Shown here piece by piece: positions 37,962 to 45,081 of a stretch of DNA of 59,764 nucleotides. The stretch's first letter is position 1; the number at the start of each line of letters is the position of its first letter. A model generated the notes under the pieces. The model was not told where the DNA came from, ran no database searches, and saw only the letters and a list, made by a program, of their open reading frames with translations. Made by a program: the position numbers and the translations under genes. Origin of the DNA: a virus; IMG/VR virus record IMGVR_UViG_3300048597_000258, positions 1 through 59,764 of that record. One strand, 5' to 3'.

Positions 37962-39395
37962 ATGAATGCACCCTATGCCCACAGCGCCAAGGACCCGGTG
38001 CAGGATGAGCGGTTTATGACCGAGGTGGAATTGCTGGGCGCGCTGCTCTCGCAGCAGACATCGGCAGGGTACCAGTCCGCCCGCGCAATTGTCGGCCCGG
38101 AGCACTTCTCCGACAACTTCAACGCCCGGCTCTTCGATCGGCTTGGGCAGGGCTCCGGGCAAGGGCTGCAGGGGTTCCCGCTCGTTGCGTGGCTGATAAG
38201 CTCCTTCCGCGACGACGCCACCCTCAAGGATGCCAACTGGTCCGCCTCCGCCATGGTGGCCCGCTACGTCGCCATGGCGTGCCCCGCCATCGGGATCGAG
38301 GGGTGGGCGCGGCAGATACGCCATGACCGGCTCAAGGTGGACCTCGGCAACGCAGTCGAGGTGGGAGACACGGAGGCGGCGGAGGCCATTGCCGCCGAGA
38401 TGGAGCGCCTGTCGAAAGCGCACCTCACCAAGGATGAGGGGGTCAAGTCCATCGGGCAGGCGGCGAACGATGTGCTGGAGAGCCTGTCCCGGGCTTATGC
38501 CGACGGTGGTGCGGTCAAGGATTATGCCTTCCCCGGCAGCCATGAACTGAGCCGGGTAATTGGCGGCTGGCGGCGGGGACGGTTCTATGTGATCGCCGGC
38601 AGGCCCGGGATGGGCAAGACCACCACTTGCCTTAGCTGGCTGCTGCGAACCGCGAGCAGTGGCCACGGCGTCATGTTCTTCTCGTTGGAGATGAGCAGGG
38701 ACGAACTGACCGAGATAGCTCTCTGCGATCTCGCCTGGTCTCGCAACCAGCGCATCGAGTACAGGGAGATCAGCGCCACGGCCACCACCCGGCCGGGCTT
38801 CGAAGATCGCTTCCGGGCCATCTCCGAAGCATCCCGGCGCTTCAACTCCATGCCATTCACGATCAGCGACCGCGGCGGCCAGACCATAACCGACATCCGC
38901 AGCGCAGCAATGCAATATGCGCAGCGACTCACCGCACAGGGAAAGCGGCTGGAGGTCATCTGCATCGATCACCTGAATCTTATTCGGGCTTCCGACCGCT
39001 ACCAAGGTAGCAAGACGGCGGAAACCGAAGAAGTCTCTGCGGCCCTGAAGCAACTGGCAAAGGAACTGCAATGCGCAGTCGTTTGCCTTTGCCAACTCAA
39101 CAGGGCGGTGGAGGGGCGCGAGGAAAAGCGCCCGAACCTGTCTGACCTTCGCTGGAGCGGGGCCATTGAACAGGACGCCGACGTTGTCATGTTCGTTTAC
39201 CGGGAAGCCTATTACCTGGAACGGTCAAAGCATGACGACCTGGCCAAGGAGAACGACCGGCTCTCGCGTCTCGAGCGCACGAGGACCAAGCTGGAAGTCA
39301 CGTTCGGGAAGCACCGCGGAGGCCCGTGCCCGGTGCTTGAGTTCTACGCCGACATGGGGTGCGGAGTGGTCCGCGACATGGAGGCCCAAGGATGA
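37962..39395 (+). CDS. DnaB-like replicative helicase
   Basis: 477 residues. N-terminal DnaB domain (E-V-E-L-L-G-A-L-L; I-V-G-P-E-H-F), linker helices, then a RecA-like core with Walker A G-R-P-G-M-G-K-T-T (213-221), V-M-F-F-S-L-E-M-S, Walker B V-I-C-I-D-H, and Q-L-N-R-A-V-E near 370 followed by L-R-W-S-G-A-I-E-Q-D-A-D. It would be loaded at the phage origin by the DUF1376 protein encoded next, with host primase supplied by the cell. ATGA overlap with the next gene. Confidence 0.92.
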   Translation: MNAPYAHSAKDPVQDERFMTEVELLGALLSQQTSAGYQSARAIVGPEHFSDNFNARLFDRLGQGSGQGLQGFPLVAWLISSFRDDATLKDANWSASAMVARYVAMACPAIGIEGWARQIRHDRLKVDLGNAVEVGDTEAAEAIAAEMERLSKAHLTKDEGVKSIGQAANDVLESLSRAYADGGAVKDYAFPGSHELSRVIGGWRRGRFYVIAGRPGMGKTTTCLSWLLRTASSGHGVMFFSLEMSRDELTEIALCDLAWSRNQRIEYREISATATTRPGFEDRFRAISEASRRFNSMPFTISDRGGQTITDIRSAAMQYAQRLTAQGKRLEVICIDHLNLIRASDRYQGSKTAETEEVSAALKQLAKELQCAVVCLCQLNRAVEGREEKRPNLSDLRWSGAIEQDADVVMFVYREAYYLERSKHDDLAKENDRLSRLERTRTKLEVTFGKHRGGPCPVLEFYADMGCGVVRDMEAQG

Positions 39396-40144
39396 ATTTT
39401 TTCAAATTTCATCTCGGGGATTACTACAAGAAGGCCAGCCATCTTTCGATGCTGGAGGATGGCGCCTATCGTCGCCTGATCGACGCGGTCTACTTGCGGG
39501 AGGGACCGCTGCCGGCAGACAGGGAACAGATTTTCCGGCTCGTGAAGGCATTCACGAAACTGGAAAAAGACGCGGTTCTTTCGGTACTTGGCGAGTTCTT
39601 CACCCTCACCGATGCGGGCTATACTAACGCTAGGTGCGAGCAGGAACTGGCCCGGGTCAGGGACAAATCCGAGAAGGCTTCGCAAAGCGCAAGCACCCGA
39701 TGGGGCAATGCGAACGCACCGCCAGACGCAATGCGAACGCATAGCGAAGGCAATGCTAGCCATAAGCCAGTAGCCAAGAGTAGTAGTACCGCGCGCGCGC
39801 GAAGTCCGGCAACAGGCCAGCATCGCGCCATGGCCCTCGACCTGCTCGACCGGGGGAAAGCCGACCTGTCGCCCTGGGAGCGCAACTTCCTCGAGGACCT
39901 ATGCGGCAAATCCACGATCACCCCCAAGATCGAGGAACGCCTTGCGGAGATCGGCCGCAAGATCGGCTTCAACGCCGATGAACTCATGGCCACCTGGAAG
40001 AAACGCCTCGATGTCGCGAGGAAGCTCAGCCAGTGGGACGTGAAATGGGGGCCGATGCCAGGCAAACTCGGCTGCCTCGTTCCGGAGCAACTCATCCAGC
40101 CCGGCGACGGCGATGGCTGGACCGAGTGGAGGGCCGCCTCGTGA
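39392..40144 (+). CDS. DUF1376-type replication initiator or helicase loader
   Basis: The ATG at 39392 overlaps the helicase stop. The first 90 of 250 residues match DUF1376: F-H-L-G-D-Y-Y-K-K-A-S-H-L, Y-R-R-L-I-D-A-V-Y, and F-F-T-L-T-D-A-G-Y. The centre (about 97-145) is a low-complexity linker whose DNA holds direct repeats, as in lambda O. The C-terminus is helical (W-K-K-R-L-D-V-A-R-K). Together with the helicase gene this is the replication module. Confidence 0.8.
   Translation: MNFFKFHLGDYYKKASHLSMLEDGAYRRLIDAVYLREGPLPADREQIFRLVKAFTKLEKDAVLSVLGEFFTLTDAGYTNARCEQELARVRDKSEKASQSASTRWGNANAPPDAMRTHSEGNASHKPVAKSSSTARARSPATGQHRAMALDLLDRGKADLSPWERNFLEDLCGKSTITPKIEERLAEIGRKIGFNADELMATWKKRLDVARKLSQWDVKWGPMPGKLGCLVPEQLIQPGDGDGWTEWRAAS
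39682..39763. repeat. Iteron array, candidate replication origin
   Basis: GCAATGCGAACGCA occurs perfectly at 39705-39718 and 39728-39741. A copy matching 11 of 14 is at 39682-39695, and a partial copy beginning GCAATGC is at 39750. The spacing is 23, 23 and 22 bp, so all lie on one face of the helix. The array is inside the linker of the DUF1376 gene, as lambda iterons lie in gene O. Confidence 0.65.
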
Positions 40145-40314
40145 AGCACATCAGCGAACCCATCGCCGCTGTGCTCCGCGACCTCGCAAGCCGCGTCGAG
40201 CGCAACGTGCCCCAGCACCGCGACCCGCACGCGTTTCACGCCGAGAAGTCCGAGATCGCATCCGAACTGCGGCGCCTCGCCAGCGCGGCGGAAGCCAGCC
40301 TTGTGGGGCAGTGA
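40141..40314 (+). CDS. Small helical protein (57 aa)
   Basis: The GTG at 40141 overlaps the replication gene stop (GTGA). Mostly helix (I-A-A-V-L-R-D-L-A-S-R-V-E-R; K-S-E-I-A-S-E-L-R-R-L-A-S-A-A). Function unknown. Confidence 0.6.
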   Translation: MKHISEPIAAVLRDLASRVERNVPQHRDPHAFHAEKSEIASELRRLASAAEASLVGQ

Positions 40315-40970
40315 ATCGAGCCATGCCGCGCATCAGCCGCAGAAGGGCAAGAAAGACCGCCCGCAAGTCCTCCGCCGTTCCGGGCTACGATGACCGCTTC
40401 GAGATCGGCGTGCGGACCGTCGAGGATCCCTACGACCCCGGCAACACGATCTCCGTGCCGGCCAACATCCGGCATGACCCGCTCATGCGCATGGCCGCCC
40501 GCCAGGAGATCGACACCGCCCAGATGAAGGCCGGCGAAGCCCTGCGTGAATGCCACGAAGCCGCATCGACCCACGGCCTGAAGGCGATCGATCCAAGCCT
40601 CGTCGTGGTTGACGGCGGCAGGACACACCCGGGCGTCTCCGACATCGCCATCCGCGCCGCCCGCCGCCTCCGCGAGGCCGAAGCCCTTCTCGGCTGGCAG
40701 ACCTACCGCATCGTGGTCTCGGTGGTCTGCGAAGGCATCCACGGCTCGATGATCGCCCAGCAGACCTCCGCCACCGTGAACCGCAAGATCGTCCAGCACC
40801 AGGTCCGCGCCGCCCTCGAGCAACTGGCCATCCTCTGGGGCTTCGCCTCCGACCCGCGCCGCGTTCGCCAGCGCGCCTCGATGGTCGGCCTCCTGCAGGA
40901 ACGCGCGCGCTGGATCCACGACGAGAAGGACCTCATCATCCGCTACCGCGATGACAGCGGCGAAACCTGA
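40311..40970 (+). CDS. DUF6456 family protein (219 aa)
   Basis: The GTG at 40311 overlaps the upstream stop; the ATG at 40323 is an alternative. A basic N-terminus (R-R-R-A-R-K-T-A-R-K) is followed by the DUF6456 pattern: A-G-E-A-L-R-E, P-S-L-V-V-V-D-G-G, A-A-R-R-L-R-E-A-E-A-L-L-G, and L-E-Q-L-A-I-L-W-G-F. The family is common in Alphaproteobacteria and their phages and has no defined activity. Last gene of the rightward early operon. Confidence 0.7.
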   Translation: MNRAMPRISRRRARKTARKSSAVPGYDDRFEIGVRTVEDPYDPGNTISVPANIRHDPLMRMAARQEIDTAQMKAGEALRECHEAASTHGLKAIDPSLVVVDGGRTHPGVSDIAIRAARRLREAEALLGWQTYRIVVSVVCEGIHGSMIAQQTSATVNRKIVQHQVRAALEQLAILWGFASDPRRVRQRASMVGLLQERARWIHDEKDLIIRYRDDSGET

Positions 40971-41091
40971 ACCGAAAAATGCTCTTGCCACGGACCCGTG
41001 AATCACATACGGATCGGCAGTCTCCCAAATTGCGCCATGAAACCGACGGTCAGCCCTCTGGCCGCCTCTGCCATTTTCCGGAGCGCCCTTC

Positions 41092-41637
41092 ATGCCACGC
41101 GTCGTCATCGCGGAAGCGGACAACGTCCGCATCAAGTTCGAAGCCACCGTCCAGCGCGTCGGATCGGGGCTGGCCAAGAAGGTCTTCTCCCGTGCGATGA
41201 ACTCCGAGGGCCGCAAGACCTTCACGCAGGTCAAGAAAGCACTCGTCCAGCAGACCTCGCTCAAGCCAGGCGTGGTCAACGCCAACACCCGGTTCTGGAA
41301 TTCGTCGCCGGCCAACCTCGAAACCCGCATCGACGGACGCCGCGAGTACTTCGGCCTGTCCTACTTCAAGCCCAAGCAGGGAGCCAAGGGCACCAGCGCA
41401 TTCGTGTGGGGCAAGAGCCAGTTCTTTCCCCACGCCTTCGTCGTCGCCTCCCTCAGCAACAACGTCTTCGTCCGCACCAGCCGAAAGCGTCTGCCCATCG
41501 AGAAGATGTTCGGCCCATCGGTCCACAAGGAACTGATGCAGGACAAGGCCCTCGCGGCCTGGGGGCGGGGCAACCAGGGCATCTCGGACGAGGCGATGCG
41601 CCTCCTCGGCCTCGTGATGTCGGGCGAGATGACGTAG
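41092..41637 (+). CDS. Minor tail protein Z-like (tail completion)
   Basis: 181 residues resembling lambda gpZ: an N-terminal helix with A-M-N-S-E-G-R-K, then I-D-G-R-R-E-Y-F, F-V-W-G-K-S-Q-F-F-P-H-A-F, V-F-V-R-T-S-R-K-R-L-P-I-E and G-P-S-V. gpZ-type proteins finish the tail and join it to the head. The gene is more than 10 kb away from the other tail genes, after the replication module, which is unusual. Confidence 0.6.
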   Translation: MPRVVIAEADNVRIKFEATVQRVGSGLAKKVFSRAMNSEGRKTFTQVKKALVQQTSLKPGVVNANTRFWNSSPANLETRIDGRREYFGLSYFKPKQGAKGTSAFVWGKSQFFPHAFVVASLSNNVFVRTSRKRLPIEKMFGPSVHKELMQDKALAAWGRGNQGISDEAMRLLGLVMSGEMT

Positions 41638-41934
41638 GTCAGGACAACGCCGAACCGCACGCAGGGCCACACACGGGCACGCAGGGCGGCAAGGCATGGC
41701 ATGCCCGGCCACCAAGCCCAAGGCCACCGCTGCCCACCTGTGGGGCACGGTGGGCCAACGAGGCACCCCCCCCTCCCCCCGGGGTTCACGGGTCCCTTTT
41801 GGGCCACCCGGAGGTTGCGGGGCCGCCGCCTCGCGATGTTTGCGGATTTTCTATTTTTTCAAATTCCCGTTGCGTTGCGCACGGGGTGGCTGCCGCCGCC
41901 CCTTCTCCGGCCCGGGAAAGCCAAGGACTGGCCG
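41638..41934. other. 297-base stretch without a clear gene
   Basis: Contains C- and G-runs (41767-41783), a block with inverted GGCATGCC-like content near 41696, and an AT-richer island (41837-41872, TTTGCGGATTTTCTATTTTT) before the methylase. No ribosome site or convincing frame was found, although an open frame of the methylase extends through it. It may hold the promoter of the methylase or of the downstream late genes; I cannot place one with confidence. Confidence 0.35.
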
Positions 41935-43251
41935 ATGGACAAGCCCGCCGTTCCCGCCGATCTGTGGCCCGCCACGAAGATCGAGATGCGGCCGGTGACC
42001 GACCTCGTCCCTTTCGTCCGGAACGCCCGGACCCACCCGCCGGAACAGGTCGCGCAGATCGCCTCTTCCATGCGGCGCTTCGGTTTCACCATGCCGATGC
42101 TGGTCGCAGAGGACGGGACGATCATCGCCGGCCACGGGAGGCTGCTCGCCGCGCAGCAACTGGGGCTGCCCGAGGTCCCCGTGATGGTGGCGCACGGCTG
42201 GTCGGACGAGGACCGGCGGCTCTACACACTCGCGGACAATCGCCTGGCCGAGACCAGCGAGTGGGACCCGGAAATGCTGCGGCTGGAGATCGAGGAGTTG
42301 CGGATCGAGGCCGGCGAGGATGCGCTGGCGGAGATCGGTTTCTCCAGCGATGAGATTGCGGAACTGCTGCCCGGCCTCCTGGGCGATTCCGGCGCGGGCC
42401 TCACCGACCCCGATGACGTTCCGGAGCCTCCGGTGGTGCCGGTGTCGCGCGCCGGGGATGTCTGGGCGCTGGGCGATCATCGGCTGATCTGCGGCGACAG
42501 CACCAAGGCTGAGACCTACGAGGCTCTGCTGGCGGGCGATGGCGTGGACATGGTCTTTACGGACCCGCCATACAACGTCAACTACGCGAACACGCCGAAG
42601 GACAAGATGCGAGGCAAGAACCGCGCGATCATGAACGACAACCTTGGTGAGGGGTTCTACCAGTTTCTGCTCGATGCCTTCACGCCGATGGTACGTTCCT
42701 CGCGTGGCGCGATCTACATCGCCATGTCCTCAAGTGAATTGGACACGCTGCAGGCGGCCTTCCGCAAGGCGGGCGGCAAGTGGTCGACGTTCATCATCTG
42801 GGCGAAGAACACCTTCACCCTTGGCAGGGCGGATTACCAACGGCAGTACGAACCGATCCTTTACGGCTGGAAGGACGGTGCCAAACACTACTGGTGCGGC
42901 GCCCGCGATCAGGGCGATGTCTGGCAGATCGCAAAGCCCCGGGCCAACGACCTCCACCCGACCATGAAGCCGGTTGAACTGGTTGAGCGGGCCATCAACA
43001 ACTCCAGCCGGCCGGGTGAGACGGTCATGGATCCGTTCGGCGGGTCCGGCACCACACTGATCGCCGCCGAGAGGACGGGACGGCAGGCGCGGCTAATCGA
43101 ACTCGACCCGAAGTACGTCGATGTGATCGTGCGCCGCTGGCAGGAATTCACGGGCCGTGAGGCGGTGTTGGAAGCGTCCGGCGAGACCTTTGCTGAAACG
43201 AAAGCGGCCCGCCGCGCGGACGGGCCGTCTCAGGATTCGGTCGCGGCCTGA
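41935..43251 (+). CDS. ParB-domain plus DNA methyltransferase fusion
   Basis: 438 residues from the ATG at 41935 (AAGGA eight bases upstream), chosen over earlier starts in the same frame. Residues 14-110 are a ParB-like nuclease domain (P-F-V-R-N-A-R-T-H, I-I-A-G-H-G-R). Residues about 178-420 are a methyltransferase with D-P-P-Y (210-213) before D-P-F-G-G-S-G-T-T, i.e. beta class, probably N6-adenine. ParB-methylase fusions are common in phages of Proteobacteria and are usually orphans. The stop abuts the DUF3489 stop with no gap. Confidence 0.88.
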   Translation: MDKPAVPADLWPATKIEMRPVTDLVPFVRNARTHPPEQVAQIASSMRRFGFTMPMLVAEDGTIIAGHGRLLAAQQLGLPEVPVMVAHGWSDEDRRLYTLADNRLAETSEWDPEMLRLEIEELRIEAGEDALAEIGFSSDEIAELLPGLLGDSGAGLTDPDDVPEPPVVPVSRAGDVWALGDHRLICGDSTKAETYEALLAGDGVDMVFTDPPYNVNYANTPKDKMRGKNRAIMNDNLGEGFYQFLLDAFTPMVRSSRGAIYIAMSSSELDTLQAAFRKAGGKWSTFIIWAKNTFTLGRADYQRQYEPILYGWKDGAKHYWCGARDQGDVWQIAKPRANDLHPTMKPVELVERAINNSSRPGETVMDPFGGSGTTLIAAERTGRQARLIELDPKYVDVIVRRWQEFTGREAVLEASGETFAETKAARRADGPSQDSVAA

Positions 43252-43842
43252 TCAGGCGGCGATCTTGTAGACCCGGCCCCTGCCGTCGACCTTGTCGGAG
43301 GCGATGGTGAGGCCCAGCTTCTTCTTCAGCGCGCCCGCCATCGCGCCCCTGATCGTGTGCTTCTGCCATCCGGTGGCTGCGGCGATCTCGTCAAGGGTGG
43401 CCCCCTCGGGCTGGCGCAGCATGTCGATCATCGCGGATTGCTTCGTGCCCTCGCGGTGCGGCTTGGCCTCGCGCGGCGCGGCGGCGGCCGCTGGCGGGGC
43501 CTTGGCCTTGACCGCGACGGTCGGTGACTTCCCGGCCTTCTCAGGCTGTGTGGCCTTCTGTGCCGCGCGCTGGGGCCTGTCCGGCTCAACCCCGATGGCC
43601 TCGAGGCCGTCATCGGTGACGATCAGGGTGACGCCATGGCCGTCTCCGGTGTCGCGCCAGACTGGATCGCCCAGCTTGCGGTTGGCCTCGACCTCTTCGA
43701 GGAGGCCCTTCTGGATGAGGGGGTTGATCACCTTCTGCGCCGCGCCGCCCTTGATGCTCTTGGGCAGGGGCAGGGCGAGGCGGTCGGTCCGCTGCGATGC
43801 CTTGCTGAGGATGACGCGCTGGGTGTCGGTGAGTTTCGTCAT
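43252..43842 (-). CDS. DUF3489 protein (196 aa)
   Basis: The N-terminus resembles an HTH (L-T-D-T-Q-R-V-I-L-S-K-A-S-Q-R). A Pro/Ala/Lys-rich linker is followed by the DUF3489 domain (K-Q-S-A-M-I-D-M-L, G-A-T-L-D-E-I-A-A-A-T-G-W-Q-K-H-T-I-R-G), a winged helix found on plasmids and phages of Alphaproteobacteria. Probably DNA-binding. Leftward, with two small genes upstream. Confidence 0.8.
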   Translation of the reverse strand: MTKLTDTQRVILSKASQRTDRLALPLPKSIKGGAAQKVINPLIQKGLLEEVEANRKLGDPVWRDTGDGHGVTLIVTDDGLEAIGVEPDRPQRAAQKATQPEKAGKSPTVAVKAKAPPAAAAAPREAKPHREGTKQSAMIDMLRQPEGATLDEIAAATGWQKHTIRGAMAGALKKKLGLTIASDKVDGRGRVYKIAA

Positions 43843-43898
43843 GGTCTTGCTCCCTCGGAGTTGCGGAACGGCGTGACTGCCGTTTCCTACGACCCCAA

Positions 43899-43918
43899 GC
43901 CCCGCAATCGCGCGGGGC
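43899..43918 (-). other. GC-rich hairpin between two leftward genes
   Basis: GCCCCGC (43899-43905) pairs with GCGGGGC (43912-43918) around a six-base loop. There is no T-tract on the minus strand. Possibly an attenuator or processing site before DUF3489. Confidence 0.4.
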
Positions 43919-43934
43919 CGAGGAGCGGGGCGGC

Positions 43935-44099
43935 CTATCTGACGAGCGCCGAGGCTGCGACCTCGCGGGCCATCCCGATGCTGGGCAGGATGCGCGGGTC
44001 TCCGCTCTGGGTCACTCCGTAGAGGAAGAACTCACCACCGATCTGGAAGCACTCGACGGTGCGCCCGAAGATCCCGATGCCGTAGTTGAAGATCGGCAT
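43935..44099 (-). CDS. Small hypothetical protein (54 aa)
   Basis: The ATG at 44099 is two bases after the upstream stop. Beta-rich (I-F-N-Y-G-I-G-I-F-G-R-T-V-E-C-F, F-F-L-Y-G-V). No family was recognised; it travels with DUF3489 here. Confidence 0.55.
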   Translation of the reverse strand: MPIFNYGIGIFGRTVECFQIGGEFFLYGVTQSGDPRILPSIGMAREVAASALVR

Positions 44100-44100
44100 G

Positions 44101-44247
44101 TTAGCGGCTCCTGCGGCTGTTCTGGTGGGCTGCCATCTTGCGGGAGGCGTAAGCATCCGCCTGAGTTTCGGACATTCCGCAGCCGAGGGCGTCCCAGAAG
44201 GCTGTCTCGTAAATGGCGGCAAGGTCAGGCTTGTTGTTCTTGGTCAT
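44101..44247 (-). CDS. Very small protein (48 aa)
   Basis: ATG at 44247 with AAAGGAG six to eight bases upstream, stop TAA at 44101, one base before the next start. Helical (A-A-I-Y-E-T-A-F-W-D-A-L; Q-A-D-A-Y-A-S-R-K). First gene of the short leftward group before the terminase. Confidence 0.6.
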   Translation of the reverse strand: MTKNNKPDLAAIYETAFWDALGCGMSETQADAYASRKMAAHQNSRRSR

Positions 44248-44360
44248 CAGCGTCTCCTTTCCTGCGGCGGGGGTGCCGCTCTGGGTGACCGCATAAGCGC
44301 TCTACTCCGCTGCAAAGACAAGCGAGAAGACGAGCAATTTCGCTGCTTTCCGGAGGCAGG

Positions 44361-44576
44361 ATGGGCCAATCCCGGCGAATGTCAGCGGTAGAGGCGATTG
44401 TCAGCACGGCGATCGGCTACATCGTCGCAGTGGTGACTCAGATGGCGGTCTTCCCGGTCTTCGGGCTTCAGGTCGGCATCATCGAAAATCTGGGCATAGG
44501 ACTCGCCTTCACGGTGGTCTCCGTCATCAGAAGCTACCTCGTGCGCCGGCTGTTCGAGCGCCTTCACCGGGGATAA
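44361..44576 (+). CDS. DUF7220 family small membrane protein (71 aa)
   Basis: CGGAGG precedes the ATG. Two hydrophobic helices: I-G-Y-I-V-A-V-V-T-Q-M-A-V-F-P-V-F-G and I-G-L-A-F-T-V-V-S-V-I. The sequence with E-A-I-V-S-T, F-P-V-F-G-L-Q-V and a C-terminal R-R-L-F-E matches DUF7220 proteins that lie next to phage terminases. Function unknown. Confidence 0.75.
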   Translation: MGQSRRMSAVEAIVSTAIGYIVAVVTQMAVFPVFGLQVGIIENLGIGLAFTVVSVIRSYLVRRLFERLHRG

Positions 44577-44580
44577 TCGC

Positions 44581-45081
44581 GTGGCCGAAGAGGAGAAGCC
44601 GAAAGGCCAGACCATCACCGTCGCCCAGGCGGCAACGCTGCTCAACCGCAGCGTCTCCTGGGTGAACCTTCTCGTCAGCAAGGGCTACATCACCAAGGAC
44701 GGCCGCAACAATTACCCGGTCGTGGCCGTGGTCCGCGGCGCGCTGGCCTACTACGACGATCTGCTCGAGAAGACCAACAAGGCTGCGGCCGCGAGCCGGG
44801 CCACCGACGCGCGCACCAGGGAAATCGAACTCCGGATTGCCGAGCGGCGGCGCACCCTGATCCCGCTCGACGATGCCAAGGCGGTTGTCGGCGAAATGGC
44901 CGCGATGGTGAGGGCGGAATTCACGGGCCTGCCGGCGAAGTTCACCCGCGACCTGGGCGAGCGCCGCCGACTTGAACAGGAAATTGATGGATCCTTCGAA
45001 CGCATCGCCGCAGCAGCCCGAACAGCGGGCGATGCTCTGGCAACTGGCAGCCTCGATATGGCAGCCGAGCCAGAAGCGTGA
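44581..45081 (+). CDS. Terminase small subunit (Nu1-like)
   Basis: GTG start four bases after the DUF7220 stop. 166 residues: an N-terminal winged helix (V-A-Q-A-A-T-L-L-N-R-S-V-S-W-V-N-L-L) as in lambda Nu1, a linker, then a helical part for binding the large subunit (E-L-R-I-A-E-R-R-R). It selects phage DNA for packaging; cos would be expected nearby but was not identified. Confidence 0.85.
   Translation: MAEEEKPKGQTITVAQAATLLNRSVSWVNLLVSKGYITKDGRNNYPVVAVVRGALAYYDDLLEKTNKAAAASRATDARTREIELRIAERRRTLIPLDDAKAVVGEMAAMVRAEFTGLPAKFTRDLGERRRLEQEIDGSFERIAAAARTAGDALATGSLDMAAEPEA

Noticed and set aside
41701-41934. N-terminal extension of the ParB-methylase frame upstream of 41935
   Set aside because: Pro/Arg/Gly-rich translation without domain features and without ribosome sites; the ATG at 41935 has AAGGA at good spacing and precedes the ParB domain directly.
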